From Aromatoleum sp. (GTDB lineage Bacteria; Pseudomonadota; Gammaproteobacteria; Burkholderiales; Casimicrobiaceae): 7,648 bases of DNA. The DNA is taken from the NCBI GenBank assembly GCA_010365205.1, contig JAAFGU010000110.1:1-7648 (forward strand). The letters run 5' to 3'. Below the pieces are notes generated by a model, which saw only the letters and a program-made list of their open reading frames with translations, was not told where the DNA came from and ran no database searches. Shown piece after piece: positions 1 to 5,422 of the stretch; positions within the stretch are counted from its first letter, which is position 1, and each line of letters begins with the position of its first letter. The translations under genes were made by a program, and so were the position numbers.

Positions 1-10
1 CCGGCGATGG

Positions 11-30
11 ACCGGCGGCGGTCCGCCGGT
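11..30 (-). repeat. Perfect stem-loop at the tatA stop codon
   Basis: An 8-bp perfect inverted repeat (ACCGGCGG at 11-18, CCGCCGGT at 23-30) encloses a 4-nt loop. It begins at the last base of the tatA stop codon. The minus strand beyond it (positions 10 to 1) has no T run, so it does not look like a complete intrinsic terminator. A stem between tatA and the expected tatB could act as an mRNA-stability or partial-termination element. That role is inferred. Confidence 0.5.
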
Positions 31-275
31 CACGACTTGGCGGACGTCTCCTGCTTCACCTCGGCGTCGATCACCTTGCCGGGAATCTGCTGCGCGGCGT
101 CGGAGGCCGCGCTCTTGGCCGCGTCGGCTTCAGTCTCGCTGGTCTTCATGCCTTCCTTGAAGCCCTTCACCGCGCCGCCCAGGTCCTGCCCTATGTTGCG
201 CAGTTTCTTGGTGCCGAAAATCAGCACGACCACGACCAGTACGATCAGCCAATGCCAGATGCTCAGTCCGCCCAT
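30..275 (-). CDS. tatA: Sec-independent protein translocase subunit TatA
   Basis: This 81-residue protein is the pore-forming or membrane-thinning subunit of the twin-arginine translocase, which exports folded proteins across the inner membrane. The sequence shows the family layout: a short periplasmic N-terminus, one membrane helix (about residues 4-20, rich in Val/Leu/Ile), the conserved hinge FGTKKL (20-25), an amphipathic helix to about residue 42 (LRNIGQDLGGAVKGFKEGMK), and a polar, low-complexity Ala/Glu/Lys tail. The length is normal for TatA, and the lack of a longer coiled-coil region argues against TatB. The start is supported by AAGGAG six bases upstream of the ATG. The gene follows hinT after 28 nt and is probably co-transcribed with it. 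tatB and tatC are expected past the left edge. Confidence 0.95.
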   Translation of the reverse strand: MGGLSIWHWLIVLVVVVLIFGTKKLRNIGQDLGGAVKGFKEGMKTSETEADAAKSAASDAAQQIPGKVIDAEVKQETSAKS

Positions 276-303
276 TGCGTTCTCCTTCGTTGCGAATACC
301 GCT

Positions 304-657
304 TCAGCCGCGCGGGATCATCGGTCCGAGTTGGTTGGGGCCGCCGAGAACATGGACGTGAACGTGCATCACGTCCTGCCGCCCGATCCTGCCCGTGTTG
401 ACGATCGTCCGGAAACCGTAGGGCGACCCCTGCTCGCGCGCGAGTTTCCCCGCGAGCACCATGATCCGTCCCAGCACGCCGGCATCGTCCGCCGTGGCCT
501 CGGCCAGCGACGCGATGTGGCGTTTCGGGATCAGCATGAAATGCATCGGCGTGATTGGATTGATGTCGTGGAACGCGAGCACGTCGTCGTCCTCGTACAC
601 CTTTCTGGCCGGAATCTCGCCCCGGACGATCTTGCAAAAAATGCAGTCCTGCACCAT
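304..657 (-). CDS. hinT: HIT-family (histidine triad) purine nucleotide phosphoramidase-like protein
   Basis: This 117-residue cytoplasmic protein belongs to the HIT superfamily, whose Hint branch hydrolyses AMP-lysine and other nucleoside phosphoramidates. The signature H98-V-H100-V-H102-V is followed by LGG, with the central His as the expected nucleophile. The upstream NTGRIGRQDV stretch (87-96) matches the Hint nucleotide-binding loop. Cys5 and Cys8 (C-I-F-C) with His47 match the zinc-binding set found in many members. The length is typical. A GGAG sequence lies five bases before the ATG. It sits between the PH-domain membrane protein (21-nt gap) and tatA (28-nt gap). A HIT gene between hisE and tatA is a common arrangement in Betaproteobacteria, although no direct role in histidine synthesis is established. 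The substrate is not determinable from sequence. Confidence 0.93.
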   Translation of the reverse strand: MVQDCIFCKIVRGEIPARKVYEDDDVLAFHDINPITPMHFMLIPKRHIASLAEATADDAGVLGRIMVLAGKLAREQGSPYGFRTIVNTGRIGRQDVMHVHVHVLGGPNQLGPMIPRG

Positions 658-678
658 GCGTCTCCGTGGTTCCCGGCG

Positions 679-1236
679 CTAGCGCGATTTCGCGCACCGC
701 GCCATCCGTTCGTCGATCACCCGCTTCAGCGTCTCGGCGTCGTCGCTGCCGATCATCACCGGCCGCTCGCGCACGAACTCGAGCCGCACCGCGGCCCTTC
801 CGGCGACATTGTATAGCCACCCGGACGGAGTCCAATGCAGGCCCCAGCCCCACCAGATCCGGGTCCGGATCAAATCGCAGCGAGCGATGTCGGCAATCCG
901 GACCACCCGGCCGATGACGCCAATGCCGAAGCGGAAACGGACCTCGCGCTCGTCGACCTCGACGGTCAGCTTCCAGAACAGCACAAACGCGGCCCCCAGC
1001 ACCCCATACAGCGCGATGACCAGCCACCACGCGGCTTTGAGCGTCGAGGGCGACAGCGAAACCAGCACGACGGTCGCGAGCACGAGGCCGGCCGCCGTCC
1101 CCGCCGCGATCACCGAACCGAATTGCGTATGCTTGTACGCGGGCGAGTCACCCGGCGCCGTGCCCCCGGTAGGAGGATCGACGGCAAGGCGAGCCGCGCG
1201 TGCGGTCGACCGTGCGGGTGACACCCCTGCCTTCAT
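679..1236 (-). CDS. Small membrane protein with two TM helices and a PH-like C-terminal domain
   Basis: This 185-residue protein has an unknown role. Residues 1-35 are a polar Ala/Arg/Pro-rich tail. Two hydrophobic segments follow, at about 39-61 and 68-90, separated by a short turn. The rest (about 91-185) is a soluble domain with alternating beta strands. It contains W-W-G-W-G-L-H-W-T (128-136), then GWLYNVAG (139-146), and ends in an amphipathic helix (DDAETLKRVIDERM). That pattern resembles small bacterial membrane proteins assigned a bacterial PH-like fold; the family call is moderate. The start was chosen at ATG 1236 because GGAGGT lies six bases upstream. A TTG at 1263 would add nine residues but has no better signal. 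The ribosome-binding site lies in a hairpin. The gene sits between hisE (54-nt gap) and hinT (21-nt gap), in the same direction. Confidence 0.8.
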   Translation of the reverse strand: MKAGVSPARSTARAARLAVDPPTGGTAPGDSPAYKHTQFGSVIAAGTAAGLVLATVVLVSLSPSTLKAAWWLVIALYGVLGAAFVLFWKLTVEVDEREVRFRFGIGVIGRVVRIADIARCDLIRTRIWWGWGLHWTPSGWLYNVAGRAAVRLEFVRERPVMIGSDDAETLKRVIDERMARCAKSR

Positions 1237-1280
1237 GCATCCACCTCCGCAGGCGGAGGCCAAACCGTTTGGGGCGCCAT
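1233..1280 (-). CDS. Possible 15-codon mini-ORF overlapping the PH-protein start
   Basis: An ATG at 1278-1280 opens a 15-codon frame (MAPQTVWPPPAEVDA) that stops with TGA at 1233-1235. The stop overlaps the start of the next gene as ATGA. It spans the hairpin that covers that gene's Shine-Dalgarno sequence. The only upstream ribosome-binding signal is a weak CGGGGC. A translated mini-ORF here would melt the hairpin and couple translation to the downstream gene, which is an inference. A short frame like this can also arise by chance in GC-rich DNA. Confidence 0.25.
   Translation of the reverse strand: MAPQTVWPPPAEVDA
1244..1259 (-). promoter_or_regulatory. Hairpin sequestering the Shine-Dalgarno sequence of the PH-domain gene
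   Basis: The arms CCTCCGC (1244-1250) and GCGGAGG (1253-1259) are perfectly complementary across a 2-nt centre. Realistically they form a 6-bp GC-rich stem with a 4-nt loop. On the transcript, the 3' arm carries the GGAGG that serves the ATG at 1236. The structure would block initiation unless it is opened by ribosomes or another factor. There is no T run after it, so it is not a classical terminator for hisE. Confidence 0.5.
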
Positions 1281-1290
1281 GATTGCCCCG

Positions 1291-1632
1291 TCAGCGGCGG
1301 GAGGCTTTTTCCGCGATGCCCGAGGTGCCCTCGCGCCGCGCCAGCTCGGCCCGCACGTCGCCGGGTCCCATCCCGTGCCGCGCGAGCAGCACGAGGCAGT
1401 GGAACCACAGGTCGGCGATCTCCGCCGCGATGCGCAGTTTATCACCGTCCTTCGCCGCCATGACCGTCTCGGTGGCCTCCTCACCGATCTTCTTCAGGAT
1501 CGCGTCGTCTCCTTTCGCGAACAGCGCCGCGACGTAGGACGAAGCGGGATCGGCGCCGCGCCGGGAAGCGATGGTCGCCGCCACGCGATCGAGGATGTCG
1601 TCATTGCGGGAGTCGGAATCAGCCATGGCCAT
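1291..1632 (-). CDS. hisE: Phosphoribosyl-ATP pyrophosphatase
   Basis: HisE hydrolyses phosphoribosyl-ATP to phosphoribosyl-AMP and pyrophosphate, the second step of histidine synthesis, in the cytoplasm. The 113-residue protein is all-alpha and MazG-like. The metal-binding motifs are visible: E51-E52-A-T-E55 and E71-I-A-D74. The core helix pattern LKKIGEEATE...EIADLWFHCLVLLARHG is typical. It is a separate protein here, not fused to HisI. Two in-frame ATGs are possible, at 1632 and 1626. The first is preferred because GAAGG lies six bases upstream. With that start it overlaps the 3' end of hisI by 14 nt, which suggests translational coupling. The C-terminal tail (about residues 100-113) is polar and poorly conserved in the family. 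Confidence 0.95.
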   Translation of the reverse strand: MAMADSDSRNDDILDRVAATIASRRGADPASSYVAALFAKGDDAILKKIGEEATETVMAAKDGDKLRIAAEIADLWFHCLVLLARHGMGPGDVRAELARREGTSGIAEKASRR

Positions 1633-2008
1633 AGATCGCCTTCGGGTCTTTCAGCACCGGCTCGACGTCCTCCCAGCGCCCGTTTTCGAGCCGGAGGAAA
1701 AAGCAGCGCTCGCGCCCGGTGTGGCACGCGATGCCGCCGACCTGCTCGACGATGAGCAGGATTGCGTCGCTGTCGCAATCCAGACGGATCTCGAGCACCT
1801 TCTGCACGTGGCCCGATTGCTCGCCCTTGCGCCAGAGCTTGTGCCGCGACCGCGACCAATAGTGCGCCTCGCTGGTCTGGGCGGTGAGCGAGAGCGCCTC
1901 GCGGTTCATCCATGCGAGCGTCAGGACCCGGCCGCTGCCGGAATCCTGCGCGATCGCCGGCACGAGGCCGTCGGGCGCCCATTTCACCGCGTCGAGCCAT
2001 GTGCTCAT
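1619..2008 (-). CDS. hisI: Phosphoribosyl-AMP cyclohydrolase
   Basis: HisI opens the adenine ring of phosphoribosyl-AMP to give ProFAR, the third pathway step, using zinc and magnesium. The 129-residue protein carries all the hallmarks: LAWMN (31-35), YWSRSR (50-55), LWRKGEQSGH (58-67), the metal-binding D77-C-D79-S-D81, and the zinc cysteines C78, C95 and C102 within GGIACHTGRERCFF. The start at 2008 is fixed by AAGGAGG eight bases upstream and by the family's usual length. The reading frame stays open further upstream to 2344, but that part is arginine-rich repeat DNA and not conserved coding sequence. The 3' end overlaps hisE. The gene is set apart from hisF by the repeat-filled spacer, so it depends on its own strong ribosome-binding site. 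Confidence 0.96.
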   Translation of the reverse strand: MSTWLDAVKWAPDGLVPAIAQDSGSGRVLTLAWMNREALSLTAQTSEAHYWSRSRHKLWRKGEQSGHVQKVLEIRLDCDSDAILLIVEQVGGIACHTGRERCFFLRLENGRWEDVEPVLKDPKAIYGHG

Positions 2009-2051
2009 CGCCTGAGCCTCCTTGGCGGCCTGACCCACCGAAGGCCCTCGC

Positions 2052-2130
2052 GGCCGCCTCTTTGTACCCCACTGCCGCGGATGCGTCGCGTGTCGGCGGC
2101 TGCGCCCGATCCGCCTGGTCGCATCCCCGC
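2052..2130 (-). repeat. Direct repeat unit, copy A (79 nt)
   Basis: This copy aligns with 2271-2350 over 80 columns, with five substitutions and one single-base gap (74 identical). It starts GGCCGCCTCTTTGT and ends GGTCGCATCCCCGC on the plus strand. To the left of this copy the 21-nt element found next to copy B is missing or degraded (GGCCCTCGC in its place). It lies 44 nt from the hisI start codon. Confidence 0.85.
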
Positions 2131-2186
2131 AAGCGGGGCGATCGACGAGGCGGAGCAGGGGCCCCGTGCCCGCACGGGGATGCGAC
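2118..2186 (-). repeat. Compound inverted repeat with two internal hairpins
   Basis: GTCGCATCCCC (2118-2128) and GGGGATGCGAC (2176-2186) are perfect 11-nt inverted copies. Inside lie two local hairpins that compete for the same C and G runs: CCCCGC-AA-GCGGGG (2125-2138) and CCCCGTGC-CC-GCACGGGG (2162-2179). The two folds are mutually exclusive. In addition, GGAGCAGGGGCC (2152-2163) is the exact reverse complement of 2248-2259. No T run follows on the minus strand. Confidence 0.65.
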
Positions 2187-2250
2187 CCGAGACGATCGCA
2201 TGGGGCCGCCAGCGCATTGCGTCGCATATCGCACGACACCCGACGGCGGC

Positions 2251-2271
2251 CCCTGCTCCTGGGCTCACGTG
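2251..2271 (-). repeat. 21-nt direct repeat, copy next to unit B
   Basis: This segment is identical to 2371-2391, 120 nt away. It abuts the ~80-nt copy B on its right, overlapping by one base, so 2249-2350 reads as one composite ~102-nt unit. Confidence 0.85.
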
Positions 2272-2350
2272 GCCGCCTCTTTGTGCCCGACTGCCGCGGA
2301 TTCGTCGCGCGTCGGCGGCTGCGCCCGATTCGCCTCGGTCGCATCCCCGC
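2271..2350 (-). repeat. Direct repeat unit, copy B (80 nt)
   Basis: This is the second copy of the ~80-nt unit, offset 219-220 nt from copy A and in the same orientation. It carries short internal complementary segments (CCGAC near 2289 with GTCGG near 2311; GCCGCC near 2272 with GGCGGC near 2314), so the transcript can fold. The substitutions between copies are scattered and do not follow codon positions, in keeping with noncoding DNA. Confidence 0.85.
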
Positions 2351-2370
2351 GTCACTGCGCGCCGCAGGGG

Positions 2371-2384
2371 CCCTGCTCCTGGGC

Positions 2385-2391
<7 letters not shown>
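2371..2391 (-). repeat. 21-nt direct repeat, copy spanning the hisF stop codon
   Basis: This segment is identical to 2251-2271. It contains the hisF TGA (2385-2387) and the preceding Thr codon. Similarity extends weakly a few bases further into hisF (GAGGTGCGC against GAGGCGGCC). Either the 3' end of hisF was duplicated into the spacer, or a repeat inserted at the end of hisF and supplied its last codon and stop. Confidence 0.85.
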
Positions 2392-3146
<755 letters not shown>

Positions 3147-3188
3147 GGGGAAACCGGTGAACAGCGCGGCGGCGCAGCAAAGCAGAGT

Positions 3189-3201
3189 CCGGCGATGCCG
3201 G
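3189..3201 (-). repeat. Small inverted repeat in the hisA-hisF spacer
   Basis: CCGGC (3189-3193) and GCCGG (3197-3201) enclose a 3-nt loop in the 78-nt spacer between hisA and hisF. It is short and GC-rich, so it could be chance. I see no gene, terminator T run or strong ribosome-binding site in this spacer. Confidence 0.3.
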
Positions 3202-3224
3202 CGACGGGCAGCGGGGTACGGCTG

Positions 3225-3968
3225 CTATGCGCCGCTGCTTCGCCTCGCCTCCTCCATCGCGACCTTGAAGTCGAGCTTGCCCTCGTACAGCGCGCGGCCG
3301 GCGATGGCGCCGATGATGCCTTCCTTCTCGTAGGGGACGAGCTGCCGGATGTCCTCGATCGACGCGATGCCGCCGGAGGCGATGACGGGCACCTTGAGCT
3401 CGCGCGCGAGCCTCACCGTCGCCTCGACGTTGACTCCGGTCAGCATGCCGTCGCGCCCGATGTCGGTGTAGATGATCGCCTCGACGCCGTAGTCCTGGAA
3501 TTTCTTCGCGAGGTCGATCACGTCATGGCCGGTCATCTTCGACCAGCCGTCGGTGGCCACCTTGCCGTCGCGCGCGTCGAGACCGACGATGATGTGGCCG
3601 GGAAACGCGTAGCAGGCGTCGTGAAGGAACCCCGGATTCTTTACCGCCGCCGTGCCGATGATCACGTAGGTGATGCCGTCGTCGAGATAGCGCTCGATCG
3701 TGTCGAGGTCGCGGATGCCGCCGCCCAACTGGATCGGAATGTCCTCGCCGATGACGGCGACGATCTCCCGGATCGCGTGCTCGTTCTTCGGCACGCCGGC
3801 CACCGCGCCGTTAAGGTCGACGATGTGGAGCCGCTCCGCGCCGAGTTCGAGCCAGTGCTGCGCCATCGCCGCCGGATCTTCCGAGAACACCGTCGCCGAG
3901 TGCATCTCGCCCTGCTTAAGGCGGACGCAGTGTCCGTCCTTGACGTCGATCGCGGGAATGATCTGCAT
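3225..3968 (-). CDS. hisA: ProFAR isomerase (phosphoribosylformimino-5-aminoimidazole carboxamide ribotide isomerase)
   Basis: HisA catalyses the Amadori rearrangement of ProFAR to PRFAR, the substrate of the HisH-HisF synthase encoded on either side. It is a 247-residue (beta/alpha)8 barrel homologous to HisF. The catalytic aspartates are D8 (IPAIDVKDG) and D131 (VGLDARDG). Phosphate-binding segments are IQLGGGIRD (79-87), VIASGGIAS (195-203) and AGRALYEG (223-230). TDIGRDGMLTG (168-178) is the family signature. The start MQIIPAIDV fits the family exactly. The frame is open upstream to 4163, but that extension is low-complexity and overlaps hisH. No Shine-Dalgarno sequence is visible; the bases before the ATG are CCCGCCCCCC. 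Initiation may depend on the surrounding mRNA being unstructured or on another mechanism. Confidence 0.97.
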   Translation of the reverse strand: MQIIPAIDVKDGHCVRLKQGEMHSATVFSEDPAAMAQHWLELGAERLHIVDLNGAVAGVPKNEHAIREIVAVIGEDIPIQLGGGIRDLDTIERYLDDGITYVIIGTAAVKNPGFLHDACYAFPGHIIVGLDARDGKVATDGWSKMTGHDVIDLAKKFQDYGVEAIIYTDIGRDGMLTGVNVEATVRLARELKVPVIASGGIASIEDIRQLVPYEKEGIIGAIAGRALYEGKLDFKVAMEEARRSSGA

Positions 3969-4019
3969 GGGGGGCGGGAATGCGTTGGGGAGCGGGCGGG
4001 CGGAGGCGGGAGGGGTGGG
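3969..4019 (+). other. G-quadruplex motif on the plus (template) strand before hisA
   Basis: The plus strand between hisH and hisA carries a dense series of G tracts: 3969-3974, 3976-3978, 3987-3990, 3994-3996, 3998-4000, 4008-4010, 4012-4015 and 4017-4019. The last six fit G3+ tracts with loops of 1-7 nt, which is the standard quadruplex pattern. Because hisA is read from the minus strand, the G-rich strand is the transcription template and the mRNA is C-rich. The rest of the 91-nt spacer (4020-4059) holds no recognisable feature. Folding is inferred from the pattern only. Confidence 0.55.
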
Positions 4020-4059
4020 AAATGCTGCGGCGGGAGCCGCGACAACGCGGGAGATGCGA

Positions 4060-4704
4060 TTAGCTGCACCCGTCCCAGGCAACGAAGTTGGCCAGCAGTT
4101 GCAGACCGGCGCGGTGGCTTTTTTCCGGATGGAATTGCGTCGCGAAGATATTAGCCCGTGCAATGGCGCAAGTAAACGCCGCCGGATAGTCGGTCGTGCC
4201 CACGGTCACATCGGGGTCATCCGGCTGCGGATGGTAGCTGTGCGCGAAGTAGAAACGCGTGCCGTACGGAATGCCGGCCCACAGCGCGTGCGGGCGGGCC
4301 TGCCGGACGGGGCTCCAACCCATGTGCGGCACCTTCAGGCGTTCGCCCAAGGGGCCGACCATGTTCTCGTCGCGGAAACGAACGACGCGGCCCGGCAGGA
4401 TTCCGAGTCCCCGCGTCGGGCCCTCCTCGCTCGAGTCGAACAGCATCTGCAGTCCGAGGCAGATGCCGAGGAATGGTCGCGTTGCCGCCGCTTCGAGGAC
4501 GACGTCGCGCAATCCGCTGGCATCGAGGCTGCGGATGCAATCCGGCATCGCGCTCTGGCCCGGCAACACGACGCGCGCGGCGCGCCGGATGGTCGCCGGA
4601 TCGGCGCTGACGACGATGCTGCGATCGGGCGCGACGTGGACCAGCGCCTTCGCTACCGAGCGAATGTTGCCCATTCCGTAGTCGACGACGGCGATGTCAG
4701 GCAT
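4060..4704 (-). CDS. hisH: Imidazole glycerol phosphate synthase, glutamine amidotransferase subunit
   Basis: HisH is a class I glutaminase that releases ammonia and channels it into HisF. The 214-residue protein shows the full catalytic triad: C82 in GICLGLQ, and H192 and E194 in QFHPEKS. Other conserved blocks are VVDYGMGN (6-13), KVPHMGW (124-130) and FYFAHSY (151-157). The oxyanion-loop motif, usually P-G-x-G, reads P48-G-Q-S51 here. The change is one base (AGC against GGC). The start at 4704 gives MPDIAVVDYG, as expected for the family, with only a weak ribosome-binding signal (GTGA). It is separated from hisB by 102 nt and from hisA by 91 nt. Some betaproteobacterial his operons carry an extra gene between hisB and hisH; none is present here. 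Confidence 0.96.
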   Translation of the reverse strand: MPDIAVVDYGMGNIRSVAKALVHVAPDRSIVVSADPATIRRAARVVLPGQSAMPDCIRSLDASGLRDVVLEAAATRPFLGICLGLQMLFDSSEEGPTRGLGILPGRVVRFRDENMVGPLGERLKVPHMGWSPVRQARPHALWAGIPYGTRFYFAHSYHPQPDDPDVTVGTTDYPAAFTCAIARANIFATQFHPEKSHRAGLQLLANFVAWDGCS

Positions 4705-4738
4705 CGGTAATCACAAAATGGTCGAGGAGCGCGCGTCG

Positions 4739-4782
4739 CCGCCGGAGCGGACGTCCGGAATGCGGATCGCCGCTGCCGGCGG
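4739..4782 (-). repeat. Nested inverted repeats in the hisB-hisH spacer
   Basis: CCGCCGG (4739-4745) is complementary to CCGGCGG (4776-4782). Within the intervening 30 nt lies a perfect 10-nt palindrome, CGGACGTCCG (4748-4757). The 102-nt spacer has no gene. On the minus strand only a short TTTT occurs about 20 nt beyond the stem, so termination is unlikely. It may be an mRNA-processing or stability structure, or chance in GC-rich DNA. Confidence 0.35.
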
Positions 4783-4806
4783 GAGCGGGGAAGGAAAAGT
4801 AACGGG

Positions 4807-5415
4807 CTAGAGCGTGCCTTTGGTCGACGGAATCGTGGAGCCCGCGCGCGCATCCGGCGTCACCGCCATCCGCAGTGCACGCGCGAAGGCCTTGAACACG
4901 GTCTCCGCCTGATGGTGGGCATTCTGGCCGCGCAGATTGTCCACGTGCAGGGTCACCAGCGCGTGATTGACGAAGCCCTGGAAGAATTCGTGCGTAAGAT
5001 CGACGTCGAACGCCCCGATCATCGCCCGCGTGAACGGGACGTGGAACTCGAGCCCCGGCCGGCCCGACAGATCGATGACGACGCGCGACAGCGCCTCGTC
5101 GAGGGGCACGTACGCATGACCGTAGCGGGTCAGGCCCTTCTTGTCGCCCAGCGCCTTCTTCACCGCCTGGCCCAGCACGATGCCGATGTCCTCGACCGTG
5201 TGGTGCGCATCGATGTGCAGGTCACCCTTCGCCCGGACGACGAGATCGACCAGTGCGTGGCGGGCGAGCTGGTCGAGCATGTGATCGAGGAACGCCACGC
5301 CGGTGGCTAGCTCGGCGCGGCCGGTGCCGTCGAGATTCACCTCGACGACGATCTGCGTCTCGGCCGTGTTGCGCTCGACTTTGGCGATTCTTGCGGTGTT
5401 CGATGAGGCGGCCAT
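4807..5415 (-). CDS. hisB: Imidazoleglycerol-phosphate dehydratase
   Basis: HisB removes water from imidazole glycerol phosphate to give imidazole acetol phosphate, using two manganese ions in an active site shared between subunits of a 24-mer. The 202-residue protein is the monofunctional dehydratase; there is no N-terminal HAD phosphatase domain as in the enterobacterial fusion, so histidinol-phosphatase must be encoded elsewhere. The two repeated half-domains are visible with metal ligands in FLDHMLDQLARH (42-53), DAHHTVEDIGI (69-79), and the second-half equivalents HEFFQGFVNHA (142-152) and NAHHQAETVFKAF (165-177). The C-terminus STKGTL is typical. The ATG at 5415 lies seven bases after the hisC stop. 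No clear ribosome-binding site is seen, so coupling to hisC translation is likely. Confidence 0.97.
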   Translation of the reverse strand: MAASSNTARIAKVERNTAETQIVVEVNLDGTGRAELATGVAFLDHMLDQLARHALVDLVVRAKGDLHIDAHHTVEDIGIVLGQAVKKALGDKKGLTRYGHAYVPLDEALSRVVIDLSGRPGLEFHVPFTRAMIGAFDVDLTHEFFQGFVNHALVTLHVDNLRGQNAHHQAETVFKAFARALRMAVTPDARAGSTIPSTKGTL

Positions 5416-5422
5416 GGCGGTT

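Larger units (their letters stand above)
2009..2384. repeat. Repeat-mosaic intergenic spacer between hisF and hisI
   Basis: These 376 nt hold no recognisable gene apart from the hisI ribosome-binding site at the left end. The spacer contains two ~80-nt direct copies (2052-2130 and 2271-2350), one complete copy of a 21-nt repeat (2251-2271) and most of a second (2371-2391), and several strong GC-rich inverted repeats (2118-2186). Short direct copies of GCAGGGGCCC also occur, at 2155-2164 and 2364-2373. The composition is as GC-rich as its surroundings. An interspersed repeat family that inserted or duplicated in the operon would explain this. No transposase gene or clear terminal inverted repeat is visible. 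Confidence 0.8.

Noticed and set aside
2118..2186. Rho-independent terminator after hisF
   Set aside because: The hairpins are strong, but no T-rich tract follows on the minus strand, and hisI-hisE continue the pathway downstream.
2009..2344. N-terminal extension of HisI, in frame up to 2344
   Set aside because: The extension is made of Arg-rich translation of the repeats, doubles the family length and lacks conservation. A strong AAGGAGG at the internal ATG 2008 marks the true start.
2052..2350. CRISPR array or tandem repeat array
   Set aside because: Only two imperfect ~80-nt copies are present, with a 140-nt interval that is itself structured. Repeat and spacer sizes do not fit CRISPR.
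3969..4163. N-terminal extension of HisA, in frame up to 4163
   Set aside because: It would overlap hisH by about 100 nt and adds low-complexity Pro/Ala sequence. MQIIPAIDV at 3968 matches the usual HisA start.
4705..4806. A small gene between hisB and hisH, as in some related operons
   Set aside because: The 102-nt spacer has no frame with a start and ribosome-binding site; only inverted repeats are visible.
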